Positions 47,407 to 58,433 of a DNA stretch of 64,000 nt are shown here, in pieces; the stretch's first letter is position 1; each line of letters opens with the position of its first letter. The notes beneath the pieces were generated by a model that worked only from the letters and a program-made list of their open reading frames with translations, made no database searches and was not told the origin of the DNA. The position numbers and the translations under genes are program-made. Origin of the DNA: Paenirhizobium cremeum (GTDB lineage Bacteria; Pseudomonadota; Alphaproteobacteria; Rhizobiales; Rhizobiaceae); contig NZ_JAGGCS010000001.1 in NCBI RefSeq assembly GCF_022884085.1, forward strand, positions 62,001 to 126,000. The letters are read 5' to 3'.

Positions 47407-49962
47407 TTGCATCCCAGCCCGACCAAAGCCAGTCATCCCGACGCCAGCGAAGCCAGCGGCCTTCGCCAACTTATTTCGATTCTGCCCATGCCAAGCGTCG
47501 TTCTCGACCCGGTCGGCCGCATTCTGGCGACCAACGATCGTTTCGACGCATTGCCGCTGCCACCTGGGGAACCATCCGGCGCTCTTCTGATCGATTATCT
47601 GCAGGAGGAGGATCGGAATATCCTCGCCGTCCAACAGCTTGCCGCCCTTTCCGGCAAAGTAGGTTCCGATCCCGTCGAGGTCCGCTTCATCACCCATGAC
47701 GGCTTTCCGCTGTGGATGTCGCCCCATGTCTCGACAATACCGGCGGATGGACAACTGGCGGCACCGAGACTGCTGGTACAGCTTGCCGACATCACCCAAC
47801 TGAAGGTTCGGGAACTGGACCTTGCAGACCGGGAAAGCCGCTGGAACAACGCGCTCGTCAGTTCATCGACCGGCGTGTGGGACCACAGGCTCGATCTCGG
47901 CATCTGGTATTATTCGGAGGAGTGGCGCGCCATTCGCGGCCTGCGGCCAGACGATCCTCTGCCGCCCACCACCAAGGATTGGCTGCAACTCGTGCATCCG
48001 GACGACCGCGAGCGGACCATGCGCTGTATCGAGCGTCAGAATGCCGGCGACGCCGACTACATGACCTTCGAGTATCGGGAGCGCCACAAGGACGGTCACT
48101 GGGTGTGGATCGAATGCCGGGGTGCCTGCGTAAGCAGGGACGAGAACGGCAAGCCGCTGCGCATTATCGGCACCGACGTGGATATTACCAGCCGCAAGCT
48201 GGCCGAGGAGAAGATCGCCCATATGTCGCGCCGGCTCAAGCTTGCGCTGGAAGTGTCCCGCATTGGCGTGTTCGAGGCGGACTTCGACAAGGGGACGGCC
48301 GATTGGGACGAGGGCATGAGAACCCTTTTCGGCATAGAGGGTCACCAGGATGTGCAGATAGGCGGAATCTGGGAGAACATGCTGCACCCGGAAGACGCTC
48401 CCCGCGTTTTCAGCAAGGTGGAACACCATGTGGAAAAACTCCTGCCTTTCTCCGACGAATACCGTGTAATCCTCAAGGACGGTTCAACGCGCTATATTCG
48501 CTCGCGCACCCTGCCATTCATCGATGCCGACGGACACCGCAAGATGATCGGCGCCAACTGGGACGTCACCACCGATCTCGCGCTCCACCGCGAACTGGAA
48601 CGGGCAAAGATCCTCACGGAAGCCCGCAATGCGGAGCTTGAGGCGGCCAAGGCGCGCATCGAACATATCGCGCTGCACGACTACCTGACCGATCTGCCGA
48701 ACCGGCGTTATCTGGACGAAACGCTGGATCGTTATGGCGAAAGCGCCGGCGCTCGCAGCAGCGGCCTTGCCGTGCTGCATATCGATCTCGACCGGTTCAA
48801 GCAGATCAACGACACCCTCGGCCACAGTGCCGGCGACATGATGCTGAAACATGCGGCGAAGGTACTGAAGGCCAACACGCGCGTCGGAGATTTCGTCGCC
48901 CGCATCGGCGGCGACGAGTTTGTCTTTCTCGCGCGTTTCGAAGGTTCCCAGCGCAAGCTCGCCCAACTCGCCGACCGCATCATCGGGGAACTCAGGAAGC
49001 CTGTCTCGTATGAAGGTCACGAATGCCGCTTCGGCGCCAGCATCGGGATCGCCTGCGCGCTCGGACCGGAGATCAATGCCCGCCAGTTGCTGCTGAATGC
49101 CGATATCGCGCTTTACCATGCCAAGAATCGCGGCCGCAACCGCCATGAATTCTTCTCCCGCGACAGCCATCGGCACATGGTCAATACCCGCAGGCTGTCG
49201 GACGACATTCTCCGGGCATTGGAAAACGACGAGTTCGTTCCCCACTACCAGTTCCAGTTCGACGCGCGGACGCTTGCGATCGCCGGCGCAGAAGCTCTGG
49301 CGCGCTGGGACCATCCGAAACACGGCATTTTGACGCCCGACCGCTTCCTCTCCGTGGCTGAGGAACTGGGCGCCGTACCCCATATCGACGCCCTTATTCT
49401 GGAGAAAGCGCTTGCCGACTTCGAGCGGTGGCGCGCACTCGGCCTGACCGTGCCCAAGATATCGGTCAATGTCTCAACCCGCCGCCTGCACGACCCGCTT
49501 CTGAGGAAAAAGCTCAGCGCATTTACCCTCGAACCCGGTACCGTTTCCTTCGAACTGCTGGAATCGATCTTCCTCGACGAATACGACGACCAGGCCATGG
49601 AGAATCTGAACCATCTCCGCAAACTCGGCGTCGACATTGAGATCGACGATTTCGGCACGGGTCACGCCTCCATCGTCAGCCTGCTGAGGCTCAATCCCAA
49701 ATCGCTGAAGATCGATAGGGAACTGGTACGCGACGTGCCGGAATCGACCGAACAGCGCAAGCTCGTCGGCTCGATCATCGATATCGGCCGTTCTCTGAAC
49801 ATCGGAGTAACTGCGGAAGGTGTCGAGACGCCGGACCATGTCCGGATACTGGCCGCTCTCGGCTGCGACGTGCTACAGGGTTTCGGGCTGGCGCGCCCCC
49901 TGCCATTCGAATTGACCGCCGATTTCATCGCCGGTGAATCCTGGCGCCGCCCGTTCCGGTGA
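47407..49962 (+). CDS. PAS-GGDEF-EAL cyclic-di-GMP protein
   Basis: This 851-residue cytoplasmic protein (no membrane helices) has three PAS/PAC regions (about residues 15-125, 150-275 and 285-400), a GGDEF domain (about 430-590) and an EAL domain (about 610-845). The diguanylate cyclase motif GGDEF is intact from residue 501, with an inhibitory RVGD site five residues before RIGG. The EAL domain keeps EAL (629-631), the Asn in SVNVSTRRL, FELLES, DDFGTG, the Lys in LKIDREL, EGVET and QGFGLARP, so both activities look possible. The start is a TTG at 47407; the ATG at 47488 would cut the first PAS domain. Confidence 0.93.
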   Translation: MHPSPTKASHPDASEASGLRQLISILPMPSVVLDPVGRILATNDRFDALPLPPGEPSGALLIDYLQEEDRNILAVQQLAALSGKVGSDPVEVRFITHDGFPLWMSPHVSTIPADGQLAAPRLLVQLADITQLKVRELDLADRESRWNNALVSSSTGVWDHRLDLGIWYYSEEWRAIRGLRPDDPLPPTTKDWLQLVHPDDRERTMRCIERQNAGDADYMTFEYRERHKDGHWVWIECRGACVSRDENGKPLRIIGTDVDITSRKLAEEKIAHMSRRLKLALEVSRIGVFEADFDKGTADWDEGMRTLFGIEGHQDVQIGGIWENMLHPEDAPRVFSKVEHHVEKLLPFSDEYRVILKDGSTRYIRSRTLPFIDADGHRKMIGANWDVTTDLALHRELERAKILTEARNAELEAAKARIEHIALHDYLTDLPNRRYLDETLDRYGESAGARSSGLAVLHIDLDRFKQINDTLGHSAGDMMLKHAAKVLKANTRVGDFVARIGGDEFVFLARFEGSQRKLAQLADRIIGELRKPVSYEGHECRFGASIGIACALGPEINARQLLLNADIALYHAKNRGRNRHEFFSRDSHRHMVNTRRLSDDILRALENDEFVPHYQFQFDARTLAIAGAEALARWDHPKHGILTPDRFLSVAEELGAVPHIDALILEKALADFERWRALGLTVPKISVNVSTRRLHDPLLRKKLSAFTLEPGTVSFELLESIFLDEYDDQAMENLNHLRKLGVDIEIDDFGTGHASIVSLLRLNPKSLKIDRELVRDVPESTEQRKLVGSIIDIGRSLNIGVTAEGVETPDHVRILAALGCDVLQGFGLARPLPFELTADFIAGESWRRPFR

Positions 49963-50010
49963 ACGGACGGCATATGATAACGCGACCCGAGGACCGCGCC
50001 CGGACGAGCC

Positions 50011-50325
50011 TTACTCGCCCTGGACCTGAGCGACGGCTTCGGCCAGGAATTCAAGCATCTTGGAGCGCAGTTCCTCGTCGGTGACCGAAACGCCGCCTGC
50101 CGTGAGATCGGCCTTCAGCTTGCGAATGACGTCCGCATCGCCAGCCTCTTCAAAGTCAGCGGCAACGACTTCCTTGGCATAGGCGTCGGCATCCGTCTTG
50201 CCGAGCAGGCCGGCAGCCCAGAGCCCGATCAGCTTGTTGCGCCGTGCCTCAGCCTTGAAACGAAGTTCCTGGTCATGCGCGAACTTGTTTTCAAAGGCCT
50301 TTTCGCGATCACTCATACCGCTCAT
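50011..50325 (-). CDS. DUF1476 protein, ATP synthase zeta inhibitor
   Basis: The 104-residue helical protein matches DUF1476: an N-terminal SDREKAFENKFAHDQELRFK, a middle RRNKLIGLWAAGLLG and a C-terminal four-helix part. The family member from Paracoccus is the zeta subunit that blocks reverse ATP hydrolysis by F1 through its N-terminal segment. The first of two ATG codons (50325) has GGGAG six bases before it. It is a lone gene divergent from purC. Confidence 0.93.
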   Translation of the reverse strand: MSGMSDREKAFENKFAHDQELRFKAEARRNKLIGLWAAGLLGKTDADAYAKEVVAADFEEAGDADVIRKLKADLTAGGVSVTDEELRSKMLEFLAEAVAQVQGE

Positions 50326-50573
50326 CTGTGTCTCCCAAAGAGTATGCCGTCACCATGCGGGGGCTTCGTTTCCCCCATTAATCAAAAGGCTGTAGAAAGT
50401 GCAATGCAAACTTGGAGCGAATGCTGATTCTCCGAGCCTTGCCTTGGTTTGGACGAAATCCGGGGAGGTAACAACAGCCGCATTGTGAAAAGCGTGGTTT
50501 TCCTTTATGGGACCGCTTCAATAATCGTTCCACAGCGTCCCCAGTGTGACGCCAACAGCAGAGAAAACCAGCC

Positions 50574-51338
50574 ATGAACCGTCGCCGCCGTGTTTACGAA
50601 GGCAAGGCCAAGATCCTTTACGAGGGTCCGGAGCCCGGCACGCTGATCCAGTTTTTCAAGGACGACGCCACGGCGTTCAACAAGAAGAAGCATGAAGTCA
50701 TCGACGGAAAAGGCGTCCTCAACAACCGCATTTCCGAATATCTCTTCAGCCACCTGAACAAGATCGGCATCCCCACCCATTTTATCCGCCGCATCAACAT
50801 GCGCGAGCAGCTGATTAAGGAAGTTGAGATGATCCCGCTCGAGATCGTCGTGCGCAACGTCGCCGCCGGCTCGCTCGCCAAGCGCCTCGGCATCGAGGAA
50901 GGCATTGTCCTGCCGCGCTCGATCATCGAGTTCTACTACAAGTCCGACGCGCTCGCCGACCCGATGGTCTCGGAAGAGCACATCACCGCCTTCGGCTGGG
51001 CCAATCCCGCCGAACTCGATGACATCATGGCGCTCGCCATCCGTGTCAACGACTTCCTGTCCGGCCTCTTCCTCGGCATCGGCATCCAGCTCGTCGACTT
51101 CAAGATCGAGTGCGGACGCCTTTACGAGGGCGACATGATGCGCATCATTCTGGCCGACGAAATCTCACCGGACAGCTGCCGTCTGTGGGACATCGAGACC
51201 CATGAAAAGCTCGACAAGGACCGGTTCCGCCAGGATCTCGGCGGCCTGCTCGAAGCCTATCAGGAAGTGGCCAAGCGCCTCGGCATCATCAACGAAAACG
51301 AGCCGCTGCGCGGCACCGGTCCGGTGCTGGTGAAGTAA
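50574..51338 (+). CDS. purC: SAICAR synthase
   Basis: The 254-residue enzyme joins aspartate to CAIR with ATP in purine synthesis. [31 protein letters not shown] and [13 protein letters not shown] are family motifs, and the length is typical. It is the first gene of purC-purS-small ORF-purQ, with 32 bp to purS. Confidence 0.97.
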   Translation: MNRRRRVYEGKAKILYEGPEPGTLIQFFKDDATAFNKKKHEVIDGKGVLNNRISEYLFSHLNKIGIPTHFIRRINMREQLIKEVEMIPLEIVVRNVAAGSLAKRLGIEEGIVLPRSIIEFYYKSDALADPMVSEEHITAFGWANPAELDDIMALAIRVNDFLSGLFLGIGIQLVDFKIECGRLYEGDMMRIILADEISPDSCRLWDIETHEKLDKDRFRQDLGGLLEAYQEVAKRLGIINENEPLRGTGPVLVK

Positions 51339-51370
51339 GCTGCCAAAGAAGTAATCTACGGAGATTGAGA

Positions 51371-51613
51371 GTGATCAAGGCACGCGTGACCGTAACCCTT
51401 AAGAACGGCGTCCTCGACCCGCAGGGCAAGGCGATCGAAGGCGCGCTCGGCGCGCTCGGTTTCGACGGCGTCGGCCATGTCCGCCAGGGCAAGGTCTTCG
51501 ACCTCGAGCTTGAAGGCACCGATAAGACAAAGGCCGAAGCCGATCTCAAGGCGATGTGCGAGAAACTCCTCGCAAATACGGTCATCGAGAACTACACTAT
51601 CGCCATCGCCTAA
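51371..51613 (+). CDS. purS: FGAM synthase PurS subunit
   Basis: The 80-residue protein holds together PurL and PurQ in the three-part FGAM synthase. It starts with a GTG at 51371, seven bases after GGAG, and has KARVTVTLKNGVLDPQGKAI and VRQGKVFDLELEG. Its place between purC and purQ is normal for bacteria with the small PurL, which is present here at 55596. Confidence 0.95.
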   Translation: MIKARVTVTLKNGVLDPQGKAIEGALGALGFDGVGHVRQGKVFDLELEGTDKTKAEADLKAMCEKLLANTVIENYTIAIA

Positions 51614-51630
51614 GGGTCGAAGGCAACGGG

Positions 51631-51810
51631 ATGGCCGAGATCAAGGCCGAATTGAATGCAGTGCGCGGGACAATGATCCCGATGCATCGGGACATTCGCA
51701 ATATCTGTAGCGTTCTCGCCCGCAACGGGGACCGCCTCGATCGTATCGAAAACCGCCTGGAGCTGCGGGAGCTTCAGGAAGCACAGGCAAGGCTTGAGCC
51801 ACACCCATGA
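51631..51810 (+). CDS. Small coiled-coil protein between purS and purQ
   Basis: The 59-residue product starts at the ATG at 51631, 17 bp after purS, and its stop overlaps the purQ start (ATGA at 51807-51810). That overlap, and codon use like the flanking genes, suggest a real, translationally coupled gene. The sequence has heptad-like spacing of hydrophobic residues and many charged ones ([15 protein letters not shown]), so a short coiled coil is likely. No family recognised. It could be a linker or adaptor, or simply help translate purQ. Confidence 0.6.
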   Translation: MAEIKAELNAVRGTMIPMHRDIRNICSVLARNGDRLDRIENRLELRELQEAQARLEPHP

Positions 51811-52478
51811 AATCTGCTGTTCTGCAACTTCCGGGCCTCAATCGCGACCGCGACATGATCGCGGCGCTCACCAAGATTTCGGGCAACGCGCCGGTGACCG
51901 TCTGGCAGACCGAAACCGAGCTTCCGGATGTCGATCTCATCGTCATCCCCGGCGGCTTCTCCTACGGCGATTACCTGCGCTGCGGCGCGATCGCAGCACG
52001 CATGCCGGTCATGCAGGCGGTGAAGGCTGCAGCAGAACGGGGTGTCAAGGTTCTCGGCGTCTGCAACGGCTTCCAGATCCTGCTGGAAGCGGGCCTGCTG
52101 CCGGGTGCGCTGATGCGCAACGCCTCGCTGAAATTCGTGTGCCGGGAAATCAAGCTCGAGGTCGTCAACGCCGACACCGACTTCACCCGCGCCTATGCAA
52201 AGGGTCAGATCATCCGCAGCCCCGTTGCCCATCACGACGGCAACTACTTCGCGGACGCTGAAACCCTGAAGGCCATCGAAGGCAACGGACAGGTCGTCTT
52301 CCGCTATGCGGAAGGCACCAACCCGAACGGCTCGATCAACGACATCGCCGGCGTGATGAACGAGAAGGGCAATGTTCTCGGCATGATGCCGCATCCGGAA
52401 AACCTGATCGAAGCGGCGCATGGCGGCAATGACGGACGCGGCATCTTTGCTTCCGCCCTCGACGTAATCGCTGCTTAA
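51807..52478 (+). CDS. purQ: FGAM synthase PurQ (glutaminase) subunit
   Basis: The 223-residue class I glutamine amidotransferase supplies ammonia to PurL. The nucleophile lies in GVCNGFQIL and the His/Glu pair in [15 protein letters not shown]. It begins inside the small upstream ORF (ATGA). A lipoprotein gene begins 29 bp downstream; purL is 3.1 kb away. Confidence 0.97.
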   Translation: MKSAVLQLPGLNRDRDMIAALTKISGNAPVTVWQTETELPDVDLIVIPGGFSYGDYLRCGAIAARMPVMQAVKAAAERGVKVLGVCNGFQILLEAGLLPGALMRNASLKFVCREIKLEVVNADTDFTRAYAKGQIIRSPVAHHDGNYFADAETLKAIEGNGQVVFRYAEGTNPNGSINDIAGVMNEKGNVLGMMPHPENLIEAAHGGNDGRGIFASALDVIAA

Positions 52479-52507
52479 CCAGTCGGGTGATAGAGAGCGG
52501 GCGCCCG

Positions 52508-52912
52508 ATGAACGAAAAGCGATTCAGCATGCGCCCTGCCCTCCTTCTTGCCGCCCTTCCCCTTATCGCACTTGCCTCCTGCCAGTCGAAGCCGCAACCG
52601 GCAGCGTTCCATGGGCCGTCCGCGCTCGATATAATGGAAAAGGTCGCGGTCGGCGCCAATCGTTGTTGGATCAAGTCGGGCGATCCGGCCTTCAGGGCCT
52701 ATACCATGGCGCCGGAACTCAATTCCTTCTCCGGCAAGCCACGCATTCTTCTCGTCCGCAAGGGTTCCGGGGATATTCGCCCGCTGCTCGTCGTGCAGGC
52801 GGAAGGCCGTCCGGCCCGCCTCGATGCCTTCGGCCCGATGATGGGCGAACCGGTCAGCGCCCGCATCACCGCAGACGTCAACCGCTGGGCCCGCGGCGGC
52901 AAGGACTGCTGA
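52508..52912 (+). CDS. Hypothetical lipoprotein, 134 aa
   Basis: The product has a lipoprotein signal: a basic N-terminus, a hydrophobic run and the lipobox LASC around residue 24. The rest is a small domain with NRCWIKSGDPAFRAYTMAPE and a Cys at the very C-terminus (GGKDC) that may pair with the Cys of NRCW. The ATG at 52508 is preferred; 52529 is possible. I do not recognise a family. It follows purQ by 29 bp and may be read from the same transcript. Confidence 0.75.
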   Translation: MNEKRFSMRPALLLAALPLIALASCQSKPQPAAFHGPSALDIMEKVAVGANRCWIKSGDPAFRAYTMAPELNSFSGKPRILLVRKGSGDIRPLLVVQAEGRPARLDAFGPMMGEPVSARITADVNRWARGGKDC

Positions 52913-53025
52913 CTTTTCAGCAACGCCTGGGGACATTTCAACGCAGAGTGAGGAAATCCGCTTCGCAGCGCGCCGCGGCTTATGCTAGCGTCCCGCAATC
53001 CCTGCGAACGACACGGATACCTGTC

Positions 53026-53595
53026 ATGACCGACTGCAGACTTTCCGAATGTCTCCGTGTTCCGCTGCTTGCAGCGACATGCATGCTGCTGTTTTCCCAA
53101 AGCTCTTTTGCCGCGGACTGGTCGCTGAAAGAAGTCCGGGCAGGCGCCACGGCCTCGATCCAGGCGAAAAGCACCTTCGAATCAGGTTTCTTCCCGACGG
53201 TGATTCTCTACTTCGATCCGCTGGATTCGGCCAATGCGGCAACCTGGGGCGAAAAACTGCTTCGGCCGCAGATCCACGCGGGGCTTTCCGTGAGCAGCGC
53301 CGGCAATGCCAGCCAGGCCTTTGCGGGGTTTAACTGGAAGGTCGATCTGACGGATCGCCTGTTTCTCGATGTTGGCTTCGGCGGCACGGTACACAATGGC
53401 GACCTGGACGATGACGGCACCGATGGCCCCAAACTGGGTTGCAGCGTGCTGTTTCACGAATACGCCGCCGCGGGCTTTCGTGTGACCGACAAGGTCGACG
53501 TGCTCGCCACCATCGACCATTCGTCGAATGCGGACCTCTGCGACGTCAATGACGGCATCAGCCACGCCGGATTGATGCTCGCCTACAGGTTCTGA
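53026..53595 (+). CDS. PagL-like lipid A 3-O-deacylase (acyloxyacyl hydrolase family)
   Basis: The 189-residue product has a signal peptide ending at SSFA and an outer-membrane beta-barrel pattern with a C-terminal Phe (LAYRF). The PagL catalytic region is present: IDHSSNADLCD (His-Ser) with the downstream acidic residue near VNDGISHAG. PagL removes a 3-O-acyl chain from lipid A. Rhizobia often have modified lipid A, so envelope remodelling is a fair reading. A free-standing gene with its own promoter is likely. Confidence 0.82.
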   Translation: MTDCRLSECLRVPLLAATCMLLFSQSSFAADWSLKEVRAGATASIQAKSTFESGFFPTVILYFDPLDSANAATWGEKLLRPQIHAGLSVSSAGNASQAFAGFNWKVDLTDRLFLDVGFGGTVHNGDLDDDGTDGPKLGCSVLFHEYAAAGFRVTDKVDVLATIDHSSNADLCDVNDGISHAGLMLAYRF

Positions 53596-53658
53596 GGTTT
53601 CCCATCTCGTCAGCGACGCCGGTCCTGCGTGCAGGAATGGCCGTTGCGACGATTGACA

Positions 53659-53940
53659 TCATGGCAGCATGAGCAGCCATGACTTGCGCGCCTCGCGCTT
53701 GGCATCGATCCGCGTTATGCCGATATCGAGCAACTGGTCGTCGGTCAGCTCCAGAAGTGCGAGGCGGCCGCTGCGCCTCATGCGCCAGTGGGATGCGGCT
53801 CGGAACAGCCTCAACCAGAACCCTTCCTCCGGCCGCGCAGGCGAAAGCATGTCACCGCTCGAGCGGAACAGGGTCTCGCGGGCATAGCCATCCGGCCATA
53901 TCGTATCGATTGACTCAATATATCGCGCCGTCTCAGTCAT
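53659..53940 (-). CDS. DUF1127 protein, 93 aa
   Basis: The C-terminal part has the DUF1127 hallmark: WRMRRSGRLALLELTDDQLLDIGI followed by an Arg-rich end (the hallmark helix begins at about residue 52). The N-terminal 50 residues are a less conserved extension. Small Arg-rich proteins of this family in Agrobacterium affect RNA turnover and phosphate or stress responses. It shares an 80-bp divergent promoter region with the MocR-type gene, whose operator-like repeats lie in that region. Confidence 0.88.
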   Translation of the reverse strand: MTETARYIESIDTIWPDGYARETLFRSSGDMLSPARPEEGFWLRLFRAASHWRMRRSGRLALLELTDDQLLDIGITRIDAKREARKSWLLMLP

Positions 53941-53951
53941 TTCCTCACCAA

Positions 53952-54031
53952 ATTGTCTCTATTTATTGATGCAATATGGATATCATTGACTCGAAAATGA
54001 GGACAATATATTGAATTGTCATGATGACAAA
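53952..54031. promoter_or_regulatory. ATTGTC/GACAAT half-site array with palindrome
   Basis: ATTGTC occurs at 53952-53957 and 54015-54020, and its complement GACAAT or GACAA at 54002-54007 and 54026-54030. The right pair forms TTGTCAT-G-ATGACAA (54016-54030), which covers the ATG of the MocR-type gene. The region is AT-rich and holds the promoters of both divergent genes. The likely binder is the MocR protein itself, by analogy with its family. Confidence 0.55.
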
Positions 54032-55442
54032 TTGGCTTCCCGACCTTTCCCAGGGCAAAGGCCCGATCTATGTCCGCCTCGCTGACCAGATCGAGGCCTC
54101 GATTGCCGGCGGCGCGCTGCCCCCCGGCGCCAAGCTTCCGCCCCAGCGGAACCTCGCCTTCGATCTCGGCATCACCATCGGCACCGTCAGCCGCGCTTAT
54201 GCGCTTGTCCATGAACGCGGGCTGGTGACGGGCGAGGTCGGCCGCGGCACCTTCGTGCGCGACATGCGCGACACGTCACCGAACGGAGACCTCGATCCCG
54301 TCGCGGCAGCTCTGATCGGGACGCGTCCGATTGCACCGCCACCCGGCAAGATTCGTTTCGACAGCACTGCGGCCCCGGATGTCGGCCAGGGAGAGTATCT
54401 GCGCAGTCACATCGAGGGGATCCTGCGCGACCATCCGGTCGACATCGCCAGCTACACCCGAAGCTTTCCGGAACACTGGTTTGCCGCGGGCGCCCGATGG
54501 CTCGGCAAGGGCGACTGGTCTCCGGATCCGCAGAACATCGTTCCGACCCTTGGCGCCCATGCCGGCATCATGGCAGTCATCACCGCCGTAACGGCCCCCG
54601 GCGAGCGCGTGGTTTTCGAGCATCTCACCTATTCCCAGGTCAGTCGTAGCGCCGGGCTCGCCGGCCGCCGCACGACGCTGGTGGAAAGCGACGAGGACGG
54701 CGTGTTGCCCGAGGATTTCGAGCGCGTCTGCGCCCAGCAGCATCCGAAGATCGCCTTCATGATGTCGTCTGCGCAAAACCCGACCCTTGCCGCGATGCCG
54801 GTCGAACGGCGGAAGGCGCTGGTCGACATTGCGCGCCGGCACAATGTCTGGCTGATCGAGGACGACCTCTACGGCTCGATGTCGCAACAGCAGTTGCCCC
54901 CTCTTGCTGCGCTGGCGCCCGACCGGACGTTCATGGTCGGCGGCCTGTCGAAATCCGTGGCCGCCGGCGTGCGCGGCGGCTGGGTCGCCTGCCCTCCCCA
55001 TTTCGCCCAGCGGGTGCGTATCGCCCACAAGATGATAACCGGCGGCATTCCCTTCCTGCTGGCGGAGCTTTGCGCCCGGCTGGTAATGTCCGGCGACGCA
55101 AGAGCGATCCGAACGCTCTGCGCCGAGGAGATTGCCGCAAGGGAAGCCCTCGCCCGCCGGGCTCTTCACGGCTTCGATTTCCGCTCGAACCCCGCCGTTC
55201 CCTTTCTCTGGCTGTCGCTTCCCGACCCGTGGCTCTCGGTTACCTTCAAGAATGCCGCACTTGCAGAGGGCGTGCTGATAGACGACGAGGATGAATTCAA
55301 GGCCGGCCGCTCGGAGAAGGTCCTGCACAAGGCCCGCATCGGCTTCTCCTCGCCGAAGGACCGCGACGAGGTTCAAAGCGGTTTTGCCGTCCTGCGAAGG
55401 CTGCTTGAAAATGGCGGAGCAGGCTACGACAGCGTGGCCTGA
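54021..55442 (+). CDS. MocR-type regulator (GntR HTH plus aminotransferase domain)
   Basis: The 473-residue product joins an N-terminal GntR winged helix (about residues 10-75, with GGALPPGAKLPPQRNLAFDL and TIGTVSRAYALVHERGLV) to a class I aminotransferase-like domain. The PLP lysine is in MVGGLSKSVAAGVRGGW. MocR proteins sense PLP-linked or amino compounds and control neighbouring genes. Two tandem ATG codons (54021, 54024) lie inside a palindrome and there is no clear ribosome site. The divergent partner is DUF1127 rather than a metabolic gene, so its effector is not suggested by context. Confidence 0.93.
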   Translation: MMTNWLPDLSQGKGPIYVRLADQIEASIAGGALPPGAKLPPQRNLAFDLGITIGTVSRAYALVHERGLVTGEVGRGTFVRDMRDTSPNGDLDPVAAALIGTRPIAPPPGKIRFDSTAAPDVGQGEYLRSHIEGILRDHPVDIASYTRSFPEHWFAAGARWLGKGDWSPDPQNIVPTLGAHAGIMAVITAVTAPGERVVFEHLTYSQVSRSAGLAGRRTTLVESDEDGVLPEDFERVCAQQHPKIAFMMSSAQNPTLAAMPVERRKALVDIARRHNVWLIEDDLYGSMSQQQLPPLAALAPDRTFMVGGLSKSVAAGVRGGWVACPPHFAQRVRIAHKMITGGIPFLLAELCARLVMSGDARAIRTLCAEEIAAREALARRALHGFDFRSNPAVPFLWLSLPDPWLSVTFKNAALAEGVLIDDEDEFKAGRSEKVLHKARIGFSSPKDRDEVQSGFAVLRRLLENGGAGYDSVA

Positions 55443-55595
55443 GCGGCCACCCGCCGGAAGCGACATAACCGGCTGTTGTCAGGCGCATTTTCCTGTCGCA
55501 CTGTCGGCCTACATGCGCTAAAGAGGCGCCGAAACGCCGATTTCCCGCAGCCGGCCGGCGCAGGACGAGCCCCAGGACAAGCCTCAGGACAAGCG

Positions 55596-57818
<2,223 letters not shown>

Positions 57819-57850
57819 CCGGCCGCTTCCAGGAAGCAGGGAGAACGACC

Positions 57851-58084
57851 ATGGCAATGAAACCGGGAGAAATCGAAGACCTGATCAGGGCGGGCATTCC
57901 GGGAGCCAAGGTCGTGATCCGCGATCTCGCGGGCGATGGCGATCACTACGCAGCCGAAGTCGTGGCGGAAGCCTTTCGCGGCAAGTCCCGCGTGCAGCAG
58001 CACCAGATGGTCTATGACGCGCTGAAGGGCAATATGGGCGGTGTCCTGCATGCGCTTGCGCTGCAGACCTCCGTTCCGGATTGA
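57851..58084 (+). CDS. bolA: BolA family protein
   Basis: The 77-residue product has the BolA fold: KPGEIEDLIRAGIPGAKVVI, a GDGDHYAAEVVAEAF turn and RVQQHQMVYDAL with the conserved His. BolA proteins bind monothiol glutaredoxins through a shared 2Fe-2S cluster. The CGFS glutaredoxin gene is 349 bp downstream, a well-known pairing after purL in rhizobia. It is 32 bp after purL. Confidence 0.95.
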   Translation: MAMKPGEIEDLIRAGIPGAKVVIRDLAGDGDHYAAEVVAEAFRGKSRVQQHQMVYDALKGNMGGVLHALALQTSVPD

Positions 58085-58103
58085 GCAGGCACCGGGGACC
58101 GAT

Positions 58104-58325
58104 ATGGCCGATCTCATCAAGGAAGTGGTCGAGAACGTCGTTGAAGGCGTTCTGAAGGAAATCCTGAAGAAGACCGGCGGACGCAGCGCCACGCGCCGCC
58201 GCAAGCGCCAGACGCGGTCTTCCTCCACCGGACGCTTTACCAGGAAGACGACGCGCAAGCCCGCGAAGAAGCAGGTCAGCCGCCGCCGGACCGCAGCAAG
58301 CCGCAGCCGCCAGCGCAAGAGCTGA
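58104..58325 (+). CDS. Small Lys/Arg-rich protein between bolA and grxD
   Basis: The 73-residue product starts with an amphipathic helix (MADLIKEVVENVVEGVLKEI) and then becomes extremely basic, with stretches of Lys, Arg, Ser and Thr. This resembles histone-like or nucleic-acid-binding tails. No family recognised. It starts 19 bp after bolA with GGGGA upstream and ends 108 bp before grxD. It could bind RNA or DNA; that is inference from charge. Confidence 0.6.
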   Translation: MADLIKEVVENVVEGVLKEILKKTGGRSATRRRKRQTRSSSTGRFTRKTTRKPAKKQVSRRRTAASRSRQRKS

Positions 58326-58433
58326 CCGCACCCGGCCGGTCCGCGGATTGCTCTGGCAAAAGCGCCTCATGCTTGCTATCTAGAAGAGACGTTTAAACAG
58401 CGGTCCTTGAAGCCGCATGTGAAAGGAAATCCC

